This document shows positions 43,470-53,054 of a DNA stretch of 64,000 nt, one piece after another. A model generated the notes under the pieces. That model saw only the letters and a program-made list of their open reading frames with translations, did not search any database and was not told where the DNA came from. Numbering within the stretch: the first letter of the stretch is position 1; each line of letters opens with the position of its first letter. Position numbers and translations under genes: made by a program. The stretch is from CCMP332 sp040218795. Lineage in GTDB: Bacteria > Bacteroidota > Bacteroidia > Cytophagales > CCMP332. The DNA is taken from the NCBI GenBank assembly GCA_040218795.1, contig JAVJQT010000010.1, positions 62,001-126,000 of the forward strand, read 5' to 3'.

Positions 43470-43799
43470 ATGGCAAATAATGCATCGATAGTTACAAGAG
43501 ACGTGGTAGATCTATGTGACGAAACCAAAAATGTTTACGAATCAATTGTTATTCTTACCAAAAGAGCAAGACAAATTGCTGTGAAAGAAAAAGAAGAATT
43601 GAGCTCAAAACTAGCTGAGTTCGCTACAACTGTAGACAATTTGGAGGAAATATTTGAAAACAAAGAGCAGATTGAGATTTCCAAGCATTATGAAAAAATG
43701 CCCAAGCCTTCTGCAAAATCCATCGAAGAATTTCACGATGATAAAATTGTTTTCAGACAGCCAAGCCAGGAAGACAGTCAGGATGATCTTTTGATCTAA
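43470..43799 (+). CDS. rpoZ: RNA polymerase omega subunit
   Basis: 109 aa. Bacteroidota-type omega: YESIVILTKRARQIAVKEKE (the RxRQI helix) and a Glu-rich end. Two bases from bamD, six bases before coaBC. Confidence 0.85.
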   Translation: MANNASIVTRDVVDLCDETKNVYESIVILTKRARQIAVKEKEELSSKLAEFATTVDNLEEIFENKEQIEISKHYEKMPKPSAKSIEEFHDDKIVFRQPSQEDSQDDLLI

Positions 43800-43805
43800 A
43801 TAAAA

Positions 43806-45011
43806 ATGTCTTTAAAAGACAAAAAAATACTAATTGGAGTAACGGGAAGTATTGCTGCTTATAAAGTGGCAATACTTATTCGTTTATTAAAAAAGCAAGG
43901 GGCCATTATCAAGGTCATAATGACCGAAAGCGCCAAAGATTTTATTACTCCGCTTACACTTTCCACACTTTCCGAAAATCCGGTACTAAGCAAATATTCG
44001 AATTCTGAAACCGGAGAATGGCACAATCATGTTGAAATGGCTCTTTGGGCTGATATTATGTTGATCGCCCCGGCAAGTGCCAATACTATAGCAAAAGCTG
44101 CAAATGGCATTTGTGATAATTTGCTTTTAGCTGTTTACCTTTCAGCGCGATGTCCAGTCTATTTTGCACCGGCTATGGATCTCGATATGCTGGCGCATCA
44201 AAGCACTCAGAATAATCTTCAGAAATTAAAAAATTTCGGCAACACCATAATTGATTCCACAAGTGGTCTGCTGGCCAGCGGACTTGAGGGAAAGGGAAGA
44301 ATGGAAGAGCCTGAAAATATATTGAAGCTTATAGAGGGTGGGCTTAAAAAAAAAAGTGATTTCAAAGGCAAGAAAGTCTTAATTACTGCAGGGCCTACGC
44401 AGGAAGCCATCGATCCGGTTCGATTCATTGGCAATCATTCTTCAGGAAAAATGGGCTATGCTATTGCCAGGGCCTTTTGCCTTTCCGGAGCCAAAGTTGA
44501 ACTCATCAGCGGGCCTGTTAACATTGATTATAATCACCCAAATCTTAAGATTCACAAGGTAGACAGCGCTTTGGAAATGGAGAAAAAAGCTAAAAAACTA
44601 TTTCCAAAAAGTGACATTTCTGTTTTAGCAGCCGCTGTGTCTGATTATCGGCCTAAAACAAAAGCAGAAAATAAGATCAAGAAAAAAAATGGTAAAAATC
44701 TGAATATTGAATTAGTAGAAAATCCGGATATCGCTTTTGAATTGGGACAAAAAAAAACCAAAAATCAAAGATTAATTGGCTTTGCACTTGAAACGGAAAA
44801 TCTCAGGAAAAATGCCAAAGAGAAACTTATCAGGAAAAATTTTGATTTAATTGTCATGAACAAAGCCAATGACAGCGACAGCGGTTTTGCACATGATACC
44901 AATAGAATATCTATACTCGACAGATATAATAATTTAACTGAATTTGAGTTGAAGTCTAAAGAGGAGCTCGCCTTCGATATTCTCGAATCAATCAGAAATT
45001 TTAAAGGATGA
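43806..45011 (+). CDS. coaBC: Bifunctional CoaBC (phosphopantothenoylcysteine decarboxylase/synthetase)
   Basis: 401 aa. CoaC half: ILIGVTGSIAAYKVAIL, then LIAPASANTIAKAANGICD and PAMDLDM. CoaB half: LITAGPTQEAIDPVRFIGN and MGYAIARAF. Two steps of CoA synthesis. Overlaps porD by four bases. Confidence 0.95.
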   Translation: MSLKDKKILIGVTGSIAAYKVAILIRLLKKQGAIIKVIMTESAKDFITPLTLSTLSENPVLSKYSNSETGEWHNHVEMALWADIMLIAPASANTIAKAANGICDNLLLAVYLSARCPVYFAPAMDLDMLAHQSTQNNLQKLKNFGNTIIDSTSGLLASGLEGKGRMEEPENILKLIEGGLKKKSDFKGKKVLITAGPTQEAIDPVRFIGNHSSGKMGYAIARAFCLSGAKVELISGPVNIDYNHPNLKIHKVDSALEMEKKAKKLFPKSDISVLAAAVSDYRPKTKAENKIKKKNGKNLNIELVENPDIAFELGQKKTKNQRLIGFALETENLRKNAKEKLIRKNFDLIVMNKANDSDSGFAHDTNRISILDRYNNLTEFELKSKEELAFDILESIRNFKG

Positions 45012-45913
45012 GAATTTTTCAAATCATATTATTTCTATTTTTTATTTCGCTTGACTTAAGTCTAAAGGCTCAGGAGCTCAATTGCCGGGTCATTGTGGAT
45101 GCAAATAGAATTCAGCTGTCAGATAAAACCATTTTTGATGACATGCAACAGGCCATCTGGGAATTCATGAATAATAATGTCTGGACCAATGATATTTATA
45201 CCACTGAGGAAAGGATAAAATGCAATCTCTTTATCACAATTACCGAAATGCCTGTGCTCAACAGGTTCAAAGCAACGGTACAAATAACCTCTTCGAGGCC
45301 GATTTACGGAACCAGCTATGAATCTCTCCTTTTTAATTTTGTAGACAAAGACTGGGATTTTGAATACGCGCAATCACAGCCTCTACAATTTGCAGAACAA
45401 ACATTTAATTCCAATCTCACCTCTTTACTGGGTTTCTATGCCTACTGCATAATCGGTTTAGACTACGATTCTTATTCCAGACTGGGTGGGACTGCTTTTT
45501 ATCAAAAGGCTCAAACGGTAATGCAAAATGCGCAACAAGCCTCAAATGCACCAGGTTGGCAACCTTTTGAAGGTAACTTAACGCGGTACTGGTTAATTGA
45601 AAACCTAATGAACCAGGCTTTTCAAAAATTCCGCGAAGGCGTTTATGTTTATCATCGGCAGGGATTTGACAAACTGGCCAAAGAGCCCGAAGATGCGCGT
45701 AAACAAATCGTAGAAAGTCTGAAATTGTACGTCGAAACTAGAAAACGAGCCCCCATTTCAGTATTGTACAATAATTATTTCAATGGCAAAACGCCAGAAA
45801 TTGTAAATGTCTTTCAGGAAGGTGCTCCCCTTCAAAAACAGGAGGTTCACAAAATAATGACCGAGATTGACCCAACGCAGGTAGAAGAATACGATAAAAT
45901 TCTCAAAGGTTAA
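45008..45913 (+). CDS. porD: PorD (DUF4835), type IX secretion-associated protein
   Basis: 301 aa with a signal peptide (ILFLFFISLDLSLKAQ). DUF4835 signs: LNCRVIVDANRIQLSDK, FDDMQQAIWEFMN, then QKAQTVMQNAQQA. The family is found next to recN and coaBC across Bacteroidota. Helps the T9SS; its exact role is not set. Confidence 0.85.
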   Translation: MRIFQIILFLFFISLDLSLKAQELNCRVIVDANRIQLSDKTIFDDMQQAIWEFMNNNVWTNDIYTTEERIKCNLFITITEMPVLNRFKATVQITSSRPIYGTSYESLLFNFVDKDWDFEYAQSQPLQFAEQTFNSNLTSLLGFYAYCIIGLDYDSYSRLGGTAFYQKAQTVMQNAQQASNAPGWQPFEGNLTRYWLIENLMNQAFQKFREGVYVYHRQGFDKLAKEPEDARKQIVESLKLYVETRKRAPISVLYNNYFNGKTPEIVNVFQEGAPLQKQEVHKIMTEIDPTQVEEYDKILKG

Positions 45914-45952
45914 TCAATGCTTTCTTAATTTTACCCTCCATTTTTTTGAATT

Positions 45953-47614
45953 ATGCTCAATAGCCTAAGGGTAAAGAATTACATATTAATTAAGGAGCTG
46001 GAAATAAATCCAGATTCAAGTCTGGTGGTCATTACCGGTGAAACGGGAGCGGGTAAATCCATTATTCTCGGGGCAATTGACCTTTTGATGGGCGCAAGAG
46101 CAGACACTAAAACCCTCTTCGATGCAGATAAAAAATGTGTGATTGAGGGGCTTTTCAATATAAAGAATTACCGGCTTCAAAATTTCTTTAAAGAAAACGA
46201 ATGGGATTATTATGATGAATGCATCATTCGCCGTGAAATCAATCCTGCTGGCAGATCCCGTGCCTTTGTCAATGACAGCCCCGCCAATTTGAATAAAGTA
46301 AAGGAACTCGGTGAGCAATTGCTCGATATCCATTCCCAACACGAGTCCATCCTGGTTAATAATTCCAAATATCAATTAAGCATCATTGATGCCATTGCCG
46401 GAAATCAAAAGGAGCTCAATGAATTTCGAAGTGCTTTTCAAAAGTATTCAAAAGTACAATCAGAATTAAATCAATTGATTGCCATCAGAGAAGAAGACGA
46501 AAAGGAAAAAGATTACAAATCGTTTCTTTTAAAGGAGTTGGATGAAGCATCCTTAGAACAGGATGAAAAAGACAAAATTGAAAATGAGCTCCAAATAGCT
46601 GAAAACGCGGAACAAATCCATTTGCAGCTCGGAAGTTTTCAACAATTGATGGATTTGTCGGAACCCGGGGCAATGCAAATTTTAAGAGAGGCCATATTGG
46701 CAATTCAAAAAATAGCTTCTTTCTCCAATGCATATGAAGAATTGTATAAACGCCTTGAAAGCGCAGAGATAGAACTGAAAGATATTCTCGGTGAAAGTCA
46801 AAACTTATTGGATCAGGTAGACATCGATGCTGAAAAACTAAATGAGCTAAGGGAAAGAGTAAATTTGATACAAAGGTTGGAGGACAAACATCATGTAAAA
46901 GAATTCAATGAGTTATTGGAAATCCAAAAGGCGCTTGAAAATGACTTGAGCAAGTCTTTAAACCTCGAAACGGAAATCACCAATTTGGAATCATCGCTGG
47001 CTGAAATCAAATCAGATATCGATGTAAAAGCCAGAGTTCTTTCCGATTCAAGAAATAATGTAAAGGATCAATTGGCTAATGAAATGATGGCCTTACTAAA
47101 TAATTTGGGAATAGAAGAGGCACAAATTAAAATTGATATCACAGAAAAAATGATTTCCGAAGATGGGATCGATCAGGTGAATATTCTTTTTTCTGCCAAT
47201 AAAGGTCAAAATCCGGTGCCTTTAAAAGAAGCGGCCTCAGGTGGGGAAATGTCGCGTCTGATGCTGGTGATTAAATATTTAATTGCCGATAAGACTTCTT
47301 TGCCTACGATTATTTTTGACGAAATCGATACCGGAATTTCTGGCAAAATTGCAATCCAAATGGGTGAGATGTTTAAAAAAATAGCACTTGAACATCAGGT
47401 TTTGGCCATCACTCATTTACCTCAAATAGCCGCCAAAGGCAATCGGCATTTTGTGGTTTTTAAAGAAACCGGCGATCATAAAACATCAACAGAAATAAGA
47501 GAACTTTCAGGAGAAGAAAGAATTATCGAAATTGCACAAATGATCAGCGGAAAGTTAGATTCGAGTTCCGCAATTGCAAGTGCTAAAGAATTACTAGAAC
47601 ATAAAAAACTATAA
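45953..47614 (+). CDS. recN: DNA repair protein RecN
   Basis: 553 aa. Walker A VVITGETGAGKSIILGAI, later DIHSQHESIL and Walker B in GGEMSRLMLVIKYLI with FDEIDTGISGKIA. SMC-like coiled coil in the middle (~180-330). Double-strand break repair. TAATG-type overlap with fabI. Confidence 0.95.
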   Translation: MLNSLRVKNYILIKELEINPDSSLVVITGETGAGKSIILGAIDLLMGARADTKTLFDADKKCVIEGLFNIKNYRLQNFFKENEWDYYDECIIRREINPAGRSRAFVNDSPANLNKVKELGEQLLDIHSQHESILVNNSKYQLSIIDAIAGNQKELNEFRSAFQKYSKVQSELNQLIAIREEDEKEKDYKSFLLKELDEASLEQDEKDKIENELQIAENAEQIHLQLGSFQQLMDLSEPGAMQILREAILAIQKIASFSNAYEELYKRLESAEIELKDILGESQNLLDQVDIDAEKLNELRERVNLIQRLEDKHHVKEFNELLEIQKALENDLSKSLNLETEITNLESSLAEIKSDIDVKARVLSDSRNNVKDQLANEMMALLNNLGIEEAQIKIDITEKMISEDGIDQVNILFSANKGQNPVPLKEAASGGEMSRLMLVIKYLIADKTSLPTIIFDEIDTGISGKIAIQMGEMFKKIALEHQVLAITHLPQIAAKGNRHFVVFKETGDHKTSTEIRELSGEERIIEIAQMISGKLDSSSAIASAKELLEHKKL

Positions 47615-48423
47615 TGTCACATCAATTATTAAAAGGAAAGAAAGGAATCATTTTCGGTGCTTTGGATGAGAAATCCATTGCATGGAAAGCTGCATTAAAA
47701 GCGCATGAAGAAGGTGCAGAATTTGTATTGACCAATGCGCCTATCGCTATGCGTATGGGTGAGATCAATAAACTCGCAGAAAAGTGCAATGCACAAATTA
47801 TACCTGCAGATGCTACTTCTATGGAGGATCTGGAAAATCTAATTTCAGAATCCGTAAAAATATTGGGTGGAAAACTTGATTTTATTTTGCACTCAATTGG
47901 CATGAGTCCAAATGTGCGAAAGAATAAATCTTATGGCGATCTCAATTACGATTGGTTTCAGAAAACGCTTGATGTTTCTGCTTTGTCCTTTCACAAGGTA
48001 ATGCAGGTTGCTGAAAAGCAAGATGCTCTGAATGAATGGGGCTCTGTATTAGCGCTGAGTTATATCGCAGCTCAAAAGGTATTTCCGGATTATTCCGATA
48101 TGGCACAGGCTAAAGCACTCCTGGAATCCATTGCCCGAAGCTATGGGTATCGACTCGGAGTAAGTAAAAAAGTGAGAGTCAATACGATTTCCCAATCTCC
48201 TACACCTACTACAGCAGGTACGGGCGTCGGAGGTTTTGATATTTTTATTGATTATGCCAAAAGAATGTCGCCCTTAGGCAATGCAACGGCCGAAGATTGT
48301 GCCAATTATTGTGTAATGATGTTTTCTGATTTTACCAGAATGGTTACCATGCAAAACCTGTTTCACGATGGTGGCTTTAGCAGCACGGGAATTTCGGATG
48401 CCATTATTGAAAAATGGCAATAA
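47614..48423 (+). CDS. fabI: Enoyl-ACP reductase (NADH)
   Basis: 269 aa. Signature GKKGIIFGALDEKSIAW, Tyr/Lys active site in FPDYSDMAQAKALLES, HSIGMSP. Last step of each fatty-acid elongation cycle. Starts in the final base of the recN stop. Ends one base before the convergent sugar transferase. Confidence 0.95.
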   Translation: MSHQLLKGKKGIIFGALDEKSIAWKAALKAHEEGAEFVLTNAPIAMRMGEINKLAEKCNAQIIPADATSMEDLENLISESVKILGGKLDFILHSIGMSPNVRKNKSYGDLNYDWFQKTLDVSALSFHKVMQVAEKQDALNEWGSVLALSYIAAQKVFPDYSDMAQAKALLESIARSYGYRLGVSKKVRVNTISQSPTPTTAGTGVGGFDIFIDYAKRMSPLGNATAEDCANYCVMMFSDFTRMVTMQNLFHDGGFSSTGISDAIIEKWQ

Positions 48424-48996
48424 TTAATTCTCACTGAATCGTTTCAAGGTACCGGCCCTGTCAAATAACTTTCCTGACAGGGCTTGTTTTATTGAGAGCA
48501 AAAGTATTTTTAAATCAAGACTGAAACTTTGCCTCTCGACATAGTCTAAATCCATATTGAATTTTTCTTCCCAGGATTTTAACTCCGTTTCTTTTAATTG
48601 TGCCAGACCAAATATTCCCGGTTTCACATCGTGCCTTTCATTCTGCTTCATCGAATAATAAGGCATGTATTCCAAAAGCAATGGCCTTGGCCCTACCCAT
48701 GACATATTTCCTTTTAAGATATTTAACAACTGCAGTGTTTCATTAAAATGCGTGGCACGGATAAATCTCCGTAAAGCCGAATCGGCCACATGATCTGAAT
48801 CCAGACTTGCAAATTTGAAAATGGTAAACGTTTCCCCTTTGAACCCCGGTCTTTGCTGGCGGAAAATTACCTCACCATGTTTGAAATAGAGTGAGATCGC
48901 TATTATCAACATTAATGGCGAAATTATGATCAGGACAAGTAATGCGGTCAACTTGTCCAAAAGTGGTTTTAAAAAGCCTGAATATATCTGTCTCAA
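48424..48996 (-). CDS. Phosphosugar transferase (WcaJ/PglC-type) with altered catalytic Asp
   Basis: 190 aa. One N-terminal membrane segment (ALLVLIIISPLMLIIAI), ending with GPRPLLLEYMPYYSMKQNERH and KPGIFGLAQ, the conserved parts of monotopic phosphosugar transferases. The catalytic Asp-Glu pair (LDELxQL) reads FNETLQLLNILKGNMS, so the Asp is Asn; the Glu is kept. Asp is the nucleophile in PglC, so activity is in question. The minus-strand DNA reads AAT GAA for this pair. May be a pseudo-enzyme or a divergent acceptor. Convergent with fabI. Confidence 0.8.
   Translation of the reverse strand: MRQIYSGFLKPLLDKLTALLVLIIISPLMLIIAISLYFKHGEVIFRQQRPGFKGETFTIFKFASLDSDHVADSALRRFIRATHFNETLQLLNILKGNMSWVGPRPLLLEYMPYYSMKQNERHDVKPGIFGLAQLKETELKSWEEKFNMDLDYVERQSFSLDLKILLLSIKQALSGKLFDRAGTLKRFSEN
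48455..48483 (+). terminator. Hairpin terminator for fabI inside the sugar transferase gene
   Basis: Perfect 9-bp stem (GCCCTGTCA / TGACAGGGC) with 11-base loop, followed by TTGTTTTA on the plus strand. It lies 31 bases after the fabI stop, inside the convergent coding end (residues about 171-180). Confidence 0.75.
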
Positions 48997-49034
48997 TTAA
49001 TTAAATTCCTTATAATTTTGTCCAAATTCACGTC

Positions 49035-49856
49035 ATGCTATCATTTCCAAACGCAAAGATAAACCTGGGTCTGCAAATTAAATCTAAAAGAGATGATGGC
49101 TATCATGAAATTGAAACTTGTCTTTACCCGATACCTTTGAATGATATTCTTGAAATTGTTCCTTCTAATGAAAATAATCTTATGGTTACGGGAAATGCAA
49201 TTGATGGCAAACCCGAAGAAAATTTGTGTTACAAAGCTATAAGACTACTGGCAGAGAATTATAAAATTCCAAATTTGCAGGTTCATTTACACAAGCTTAT
49301 CCCACATGGCGCCGGATTAGGAGGTGGTTCCTCGGATGCAGTACATACACTTCAGAGCATTAATAAAATTCTGAACCTCAATATCAGCGAAAATGAATTA
49401 GTAAATTTGTCATCTTACCTCGGAAGTGACTGCCCTTTTTTTGTCAAAAATAAACCATCAATCGCGCGTGGAAGAGGTGAAAAAATTGAAACTCTAGAAT
49501 TGAGCCTAAAAGGAGACTACTTGATTCTTGTATTTCCAAAACTATTTATTTCCTCTTCAATTGCTTATTCATTGATAAGTCCAAAGAGCCCCAATCAGAA
49601 TTTGAAAACTCTGCTAAAGGAAAGTAAAACGGAATGGAAATATTTGCTTCAGAATGATTTTCAGGATGTATTGGAAAAAAAGTACGCTCAACTCTCAGGC
49701 TTATCGCAGGTCATGTATGACCACAATGCTTATTATGCGGCGATGAGTGGAAGTGGTTCTTCCTATTTTGGCCTGTTTAATCAGGATCCGGGCGATGATT
49801 TTAAAACCTGGTTCAAAAAGGATTATTTTGTTTTTAAAGCGAGATTAAACACCTAA
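49035..49856 (+). CDS. ispE: 4-diphosphocytidyl-2-C-methyl-D-erythritol kinase
   Basis: 273 aa. GHMP kinase: NAKINLGLQI, PHGAGLGGGSSDA (ATP loop) and MSGSGSSYFGLF. MEP pathway of isoprenoids. TAATTTTG (49013-49020) upstream fits its promoter. The stop is shared in CTAA with the hybrid kinase. Confidence 0.95.
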   Translation: MLSFPNAKINLGLQIKSKRDDGYHEIETCLYPIPLNDILEIVPSNENNLMVTGNAIDGKPEENLCYKAIRLLAENYKIPNLQVHLHKLIPHGAGLGGGSSDAVHTLQSINKILNLNISENELVNLSSYLGSDCPFFVKNKPSIARGRGEKIETLELSLKGDYLILVFPKLFISSSIAYSLISPKSPNQNLKTLLKESKTEWKYLLQNDFQDVLEKKYAQLSGLSQVMYDHNAYYAAMSGSGSSYFGLFNQDPGDDFKTWFKKDYFVFKARLNT

Positions 49857-52800
49857 TTCACAAGAACTTCTGTAAGACCCTTATTGATTTGCTGCTTGCT
49901 TTTTTCAATGATCTCTGAAACCCTTTTGCTAATTTCAGTTAAGTTTAAACTATCCGCTCCATAGGTAATCTGAAATTTTATCGCGTTCAGGTTGTCTTCC
50001 AGATTGTAGAGCTCAAAAATACCTATGGGTCCAATGAGTTTATGGCATATTTCACGAAAAGATCTTAAATCCTTTTTATTCAAGGCATCAATTATTTGAT
50101 CTTTGCATTGGTCAATTTCATCGTTGACCTGCTTGATGTATTCTAAATATTCGTCTTTGCCACCATAAATTTCCATCAGTTTCTGATGCGCGGTCTTACT
50201 TTTTTTAGGCTGAAGAATTTCATAATTCAAATGGATATTTTTTTCCGGCTCTAAGATATTTTTGATTTTCTGATACAGTATGCCAACGTTCATCGGTTTG
50301 CTAATGTAATCTAGCATTCCAGCTGAATTTATCTTTTTGGCAATTTTACTTGAAACATCTGCTGTAATGGCAATAACGGGAGGAACATTGTTTACTACTT
50401 TCCTTAGTGCCTTTAGGGTTTTAAACCCATCCATCTGTGGCATTTGAAGATCCATAAGTATCAAGTCAAATTCCTTTGATGCTGCATATTTTAAAGCTTC
50501 TTCACCGCTTTTTACTTCTGTCAGCTCTAAATTTAAACGGTTGCAATAAGCCCGCATCAAATAGCGATTGGAAGCTACATCCTCAACATACATGATTTTG
50601 TATTTCCCTTTTGGAAAAGTTTTTATCACGCTGTTTTGAAGATTGCTGAATTTTCTTTTCTGTACACTTTTCTCGAAAGCCATTATTACTGAAAACTCTG
50701 CGCCCTCGCCTTTTTCACTTTTTAGATTTAATACACCACCTTGTCGTTCTACAAGTTCTTTTGTAATGGACAATCCCAAACCGGTACCTCCGTATTTTCT
50801 GGTTGTTTTGGAATTAATTTGTCTGAAGGGGTTAAATATTATTTTTTGCTTGTTTTTTGGTATTCCTATACCGGTATCTTTTAAATTGAATTCAATAATT
50901 TGACGGGCTTCATCTTCCTGAATAATTCGAACATTACAAACAATTTTACCCTTATCGGTAAATTTGATTGCATTGGAAATAAGATTATTCAGAATTTGAT
51001 TTAATCGCAATGGATCGCCTTTGACATATTCCGAGATATTTCCATCGTAAGAATGTTCAAAAACAAGCCCTTTTTCTTTAATTTGAGGCCCATAGGTTTT
51101 GCAAATATTATTGATTACCTCTTCAATATTGAACGTTGAAATATCAAACTGCAATTGATCGGCCCTGATTTTTGAAAAGTCCAGAATATCATTGATCATC
51201 AAAAGCAGGTTTTCACCACTGTTTTTAAGGATATTCAACATTTCAGCTTTTTCATCCTCGGGCATCGAACTTTCAAGCAGGTTTGCTATCCCCAAAATTG
51301 CATTCAAAGGTGTTCTTATTTCATGACTGATAATTGAAAGAAATTCCTCACGGGCATTTAGCGCTTTTTCCAATTTCTCTCTTGTTTTTTCAAGTTTTTG
51401 CTCTTTGGATTTCTGATCGGTAATTTCAAAAGTCAGTCCAACAAATTGTTCAATCTCACCTTTAGCATTTCTTTTCATCGGGGTTTTCTTGGAATACATC
51501 CAATGTTCGCCCCCCTCCTTGTCGTATACCCGGTACTCTAACTCATATAAATCCTTCTTCCCTTTTCTTATTTCTTTTATCTGTTTGAAATAGGCTTTAA
51601 CATCCTCTTTGTGCATTATTTTTTTAATAAATGCCTTTAGGTTTTTCCCAATGTCTTTATTGCTATAGCCCAGCTTTTTAAATATTTTGTCATTGGTAAA
51701 TACATAAGAAAAGTTGGACAGGTCAAATATGAAAATGCTGTCAGGAATAATTTGAATACTTTTATTGATAAACTCAGTACTTTCCAGAAGTTTGGCTTCA
51801 TTCTCTTTTTGCTCAGTCATATCGACCGAGTATCCGAGAAGTACTTTGCGTTTATCAACTCTTACAAGTTGTTTATTAACAAGATAGGTCAGCGAACTAT
51901 TTTTATTTTTTATTTCACGAATTTCCTGGATGTGCTCTCCATCAAAGACCTTTTGATCTTCTTCTGAAAAAAGCAAGGCATTTGACTTATCCAGAAGTTC
52001 AGAATCTTTTTTGCCCAATATTTTTTCTGGCCTTGCACCCAATGTTTTCGCTGCTGATTTATTAATGAAAATATATTTTCCATTTAAATCTTTTAGATAA
52101 ATATCTATAGGCAGACGATCCAGAATTTCCTGTAAGAACAACTTTTGATGTTCAATTTCTTCTTCCGCTTGTTTCTTTTCAGTTACATCACGGAAGTTCA
52201 GGATCATCCTAATAAGATCTCCATTTTCACCAAATATTCGTCTTACAACCCATTGTATCCATCTGAAATTCCCATCTTTTAGTTTGACCCTGTATTCGCG
52301 TTTTGAGAATTGCCTTTTTCTTTCAAAATCCTGACTGATTTTTTTTTCAATTTCTTTCTTATCTCCGGGATGAAAAATATTTCTGGAATTAACGGCTTCC
52401 TGTAATTCTTCAATGCTATAGCCGAGATATTTGAAAGCCTGTGGACTGATGTATTCCAACTCATTGTTCTCGATAAGCATAAGAACATCCATGGAATTGG
52501 CCAGCATTTCCTCGTACTTATTGACCTTGGAGTCCAATTGCAATTGCTCCATTTTAAGCGTCAATACCGGTTGAAGCAATTCAAATTCTGTTTCAAAAGA
52601 CTCTAAATCAAAGTTTTGATCCCAGAAAACCGTTAAATTGACGTTTCGAACATTGGCACTGCTCGCGTTAATATTAAATTCCTTGATTCTATCTGATTGG
52701 TAATTCGGGTAAATTTCAGGGATGTGATTTTTTTCTTTACCTATACTCACTCTTTTCTTTATTGCGGGTGAGTCTTCTTTTAAAAAGAATGTGAGAAAAT

Positions 52801-52951
52801 ATTTCTGACTTAATTCTTCTGTTTTCAGATATACTGCTTTTGCACCCAACCAAACAAACAGCTTAAAGGCAAAATCTGAAAATTCATCAAAATTTTTTGC
52901 TTTGCCAATTTGCTTTAGTAAAACAGCAAGTGTATTTCGATCGTCGATCAT
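49853..52951 (-). CDS. Hybrid histidine kinase with PAS, receiver and HPt domains
   Basis: 1032 aa. An unknown N-terminal part (1-160), then three PAS domains (~165-280, ~285-400, ~405-530; for example NNELEYISPQAFKYLGYS, then FRWIQWVVRR, then GKYIFINKSAAKTLGA), HisKA (SHEIRTPLNAILGIANLL, His), HATPase (LISNAIKFTDKG, GTGLGLSITKELVE), receiver (YVEDVASNRYLMRA, DLILMDLQMPQMDG) and C-terminal HPt (SFREICHKLIGPIG). A complete phosphorelay in one soluble protein. No membrane segment. Confidence 0.9.
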   Translation of the reverse strand: MIDDRNTLAVLLKQIGKAKNFDEFSDFAFKLFVWLGAKAVYLKTEELSQKYFLTFFLKEDSPAIKKRVSIGKEKNHIPEIYPNYQSDRIKEFNINASSANVRNVNLTVFWDQNFDLESFETEFELLQPVLTLKMEQLQLDSKVNKYEEMLANSMDVLMLIENNELEYISPQAFKYLGYSIEELQEAVNSRNIFHPGDKKEIEKKISQDFERKRQFSKREYRVKLKDGNFRWIQWVVRRIFGENGDLIRMILNFRDVTEKKQAEEEIEHQKLFLQEILDRLPIDIYLKDLNGKYIFINKSAAKTLGARPEKILGKKDSELLDKSNALLFSEEDQKVFDGEHIQEIREIKNKNSSLTYLVNKQLVRVDKRKVLLGYSVDMTEQKENEAKLLESTEFINKSIQIIPDSIFIFDLSNFSYVFTNDKIFKKLGYSNKDIGKNLKAFIKKIMHKEDVKAYFKQIKEIRKGKKDLYELEYRVYDKEGGEHWMYSKKTPMKRNAKGEIEQFVGLTFEITDQKSKEQKLEKTREKLEKALNAREEFLSIISHEIRTPLNAILGIANLLESSMPEDEKAEMLNILKNSGENLLLMINDILDFSKIRADQLQFDISTFNIEEVINNICKTYGPQIKEKGLVFEHSYDGNISEYVKGDPLRLNQILNNLISNAIKFTDKGKIVCNVRIIQEDEARQIIEFNLKDTGIGIPKNKQKIIFNPFRQINSKTTRKYGGTGLGLSITKELVERQGGVLNLKSEKGEGAEFSVIMAFEKSVQKRKFSNLQNSVIKTFPKGKYKIMYVEDVASNRYLMRAYCNRLNLELTEVKSGEEALKYAASKEFDLILMDLQMPQMDGFKTLKALRKVVNNVPPVIAITADVSSKIAKKINSAGMLDYISKPMNVGILYQKIKNILEPEKNIHLNYEILQPKKSKTAHQKLMEIYGGKDEYLEYIKQVNDEIDQCKDQIIDALNKKDLRSFREICHKLIGPIGIFELYNLEDNLNAIKFQITYGADSLNLTEISKRVSEIIEKSKQQINKGLTEVLVN

Positions 52952-53036
52952 TTATGCAAATTACGTTTTTTCTAAATCCCTTACTTAATAAAACAAGTGC
53001 AAAAAATAAAGATGTCAATAAAGCCTTTAAACTTTA

Positions 53037-53044
53037 TAAATTTG
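53037..53044 (+). promoter_or_regulatory. -7 element upstream of metG
   Basis: TAAATTTG matches TAnnTTTG, ten bases before the ATG at 53055. The leader is again very short. Confidence 0.45.
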
Positions 53045-53054
53045 CAGCCTCAAA

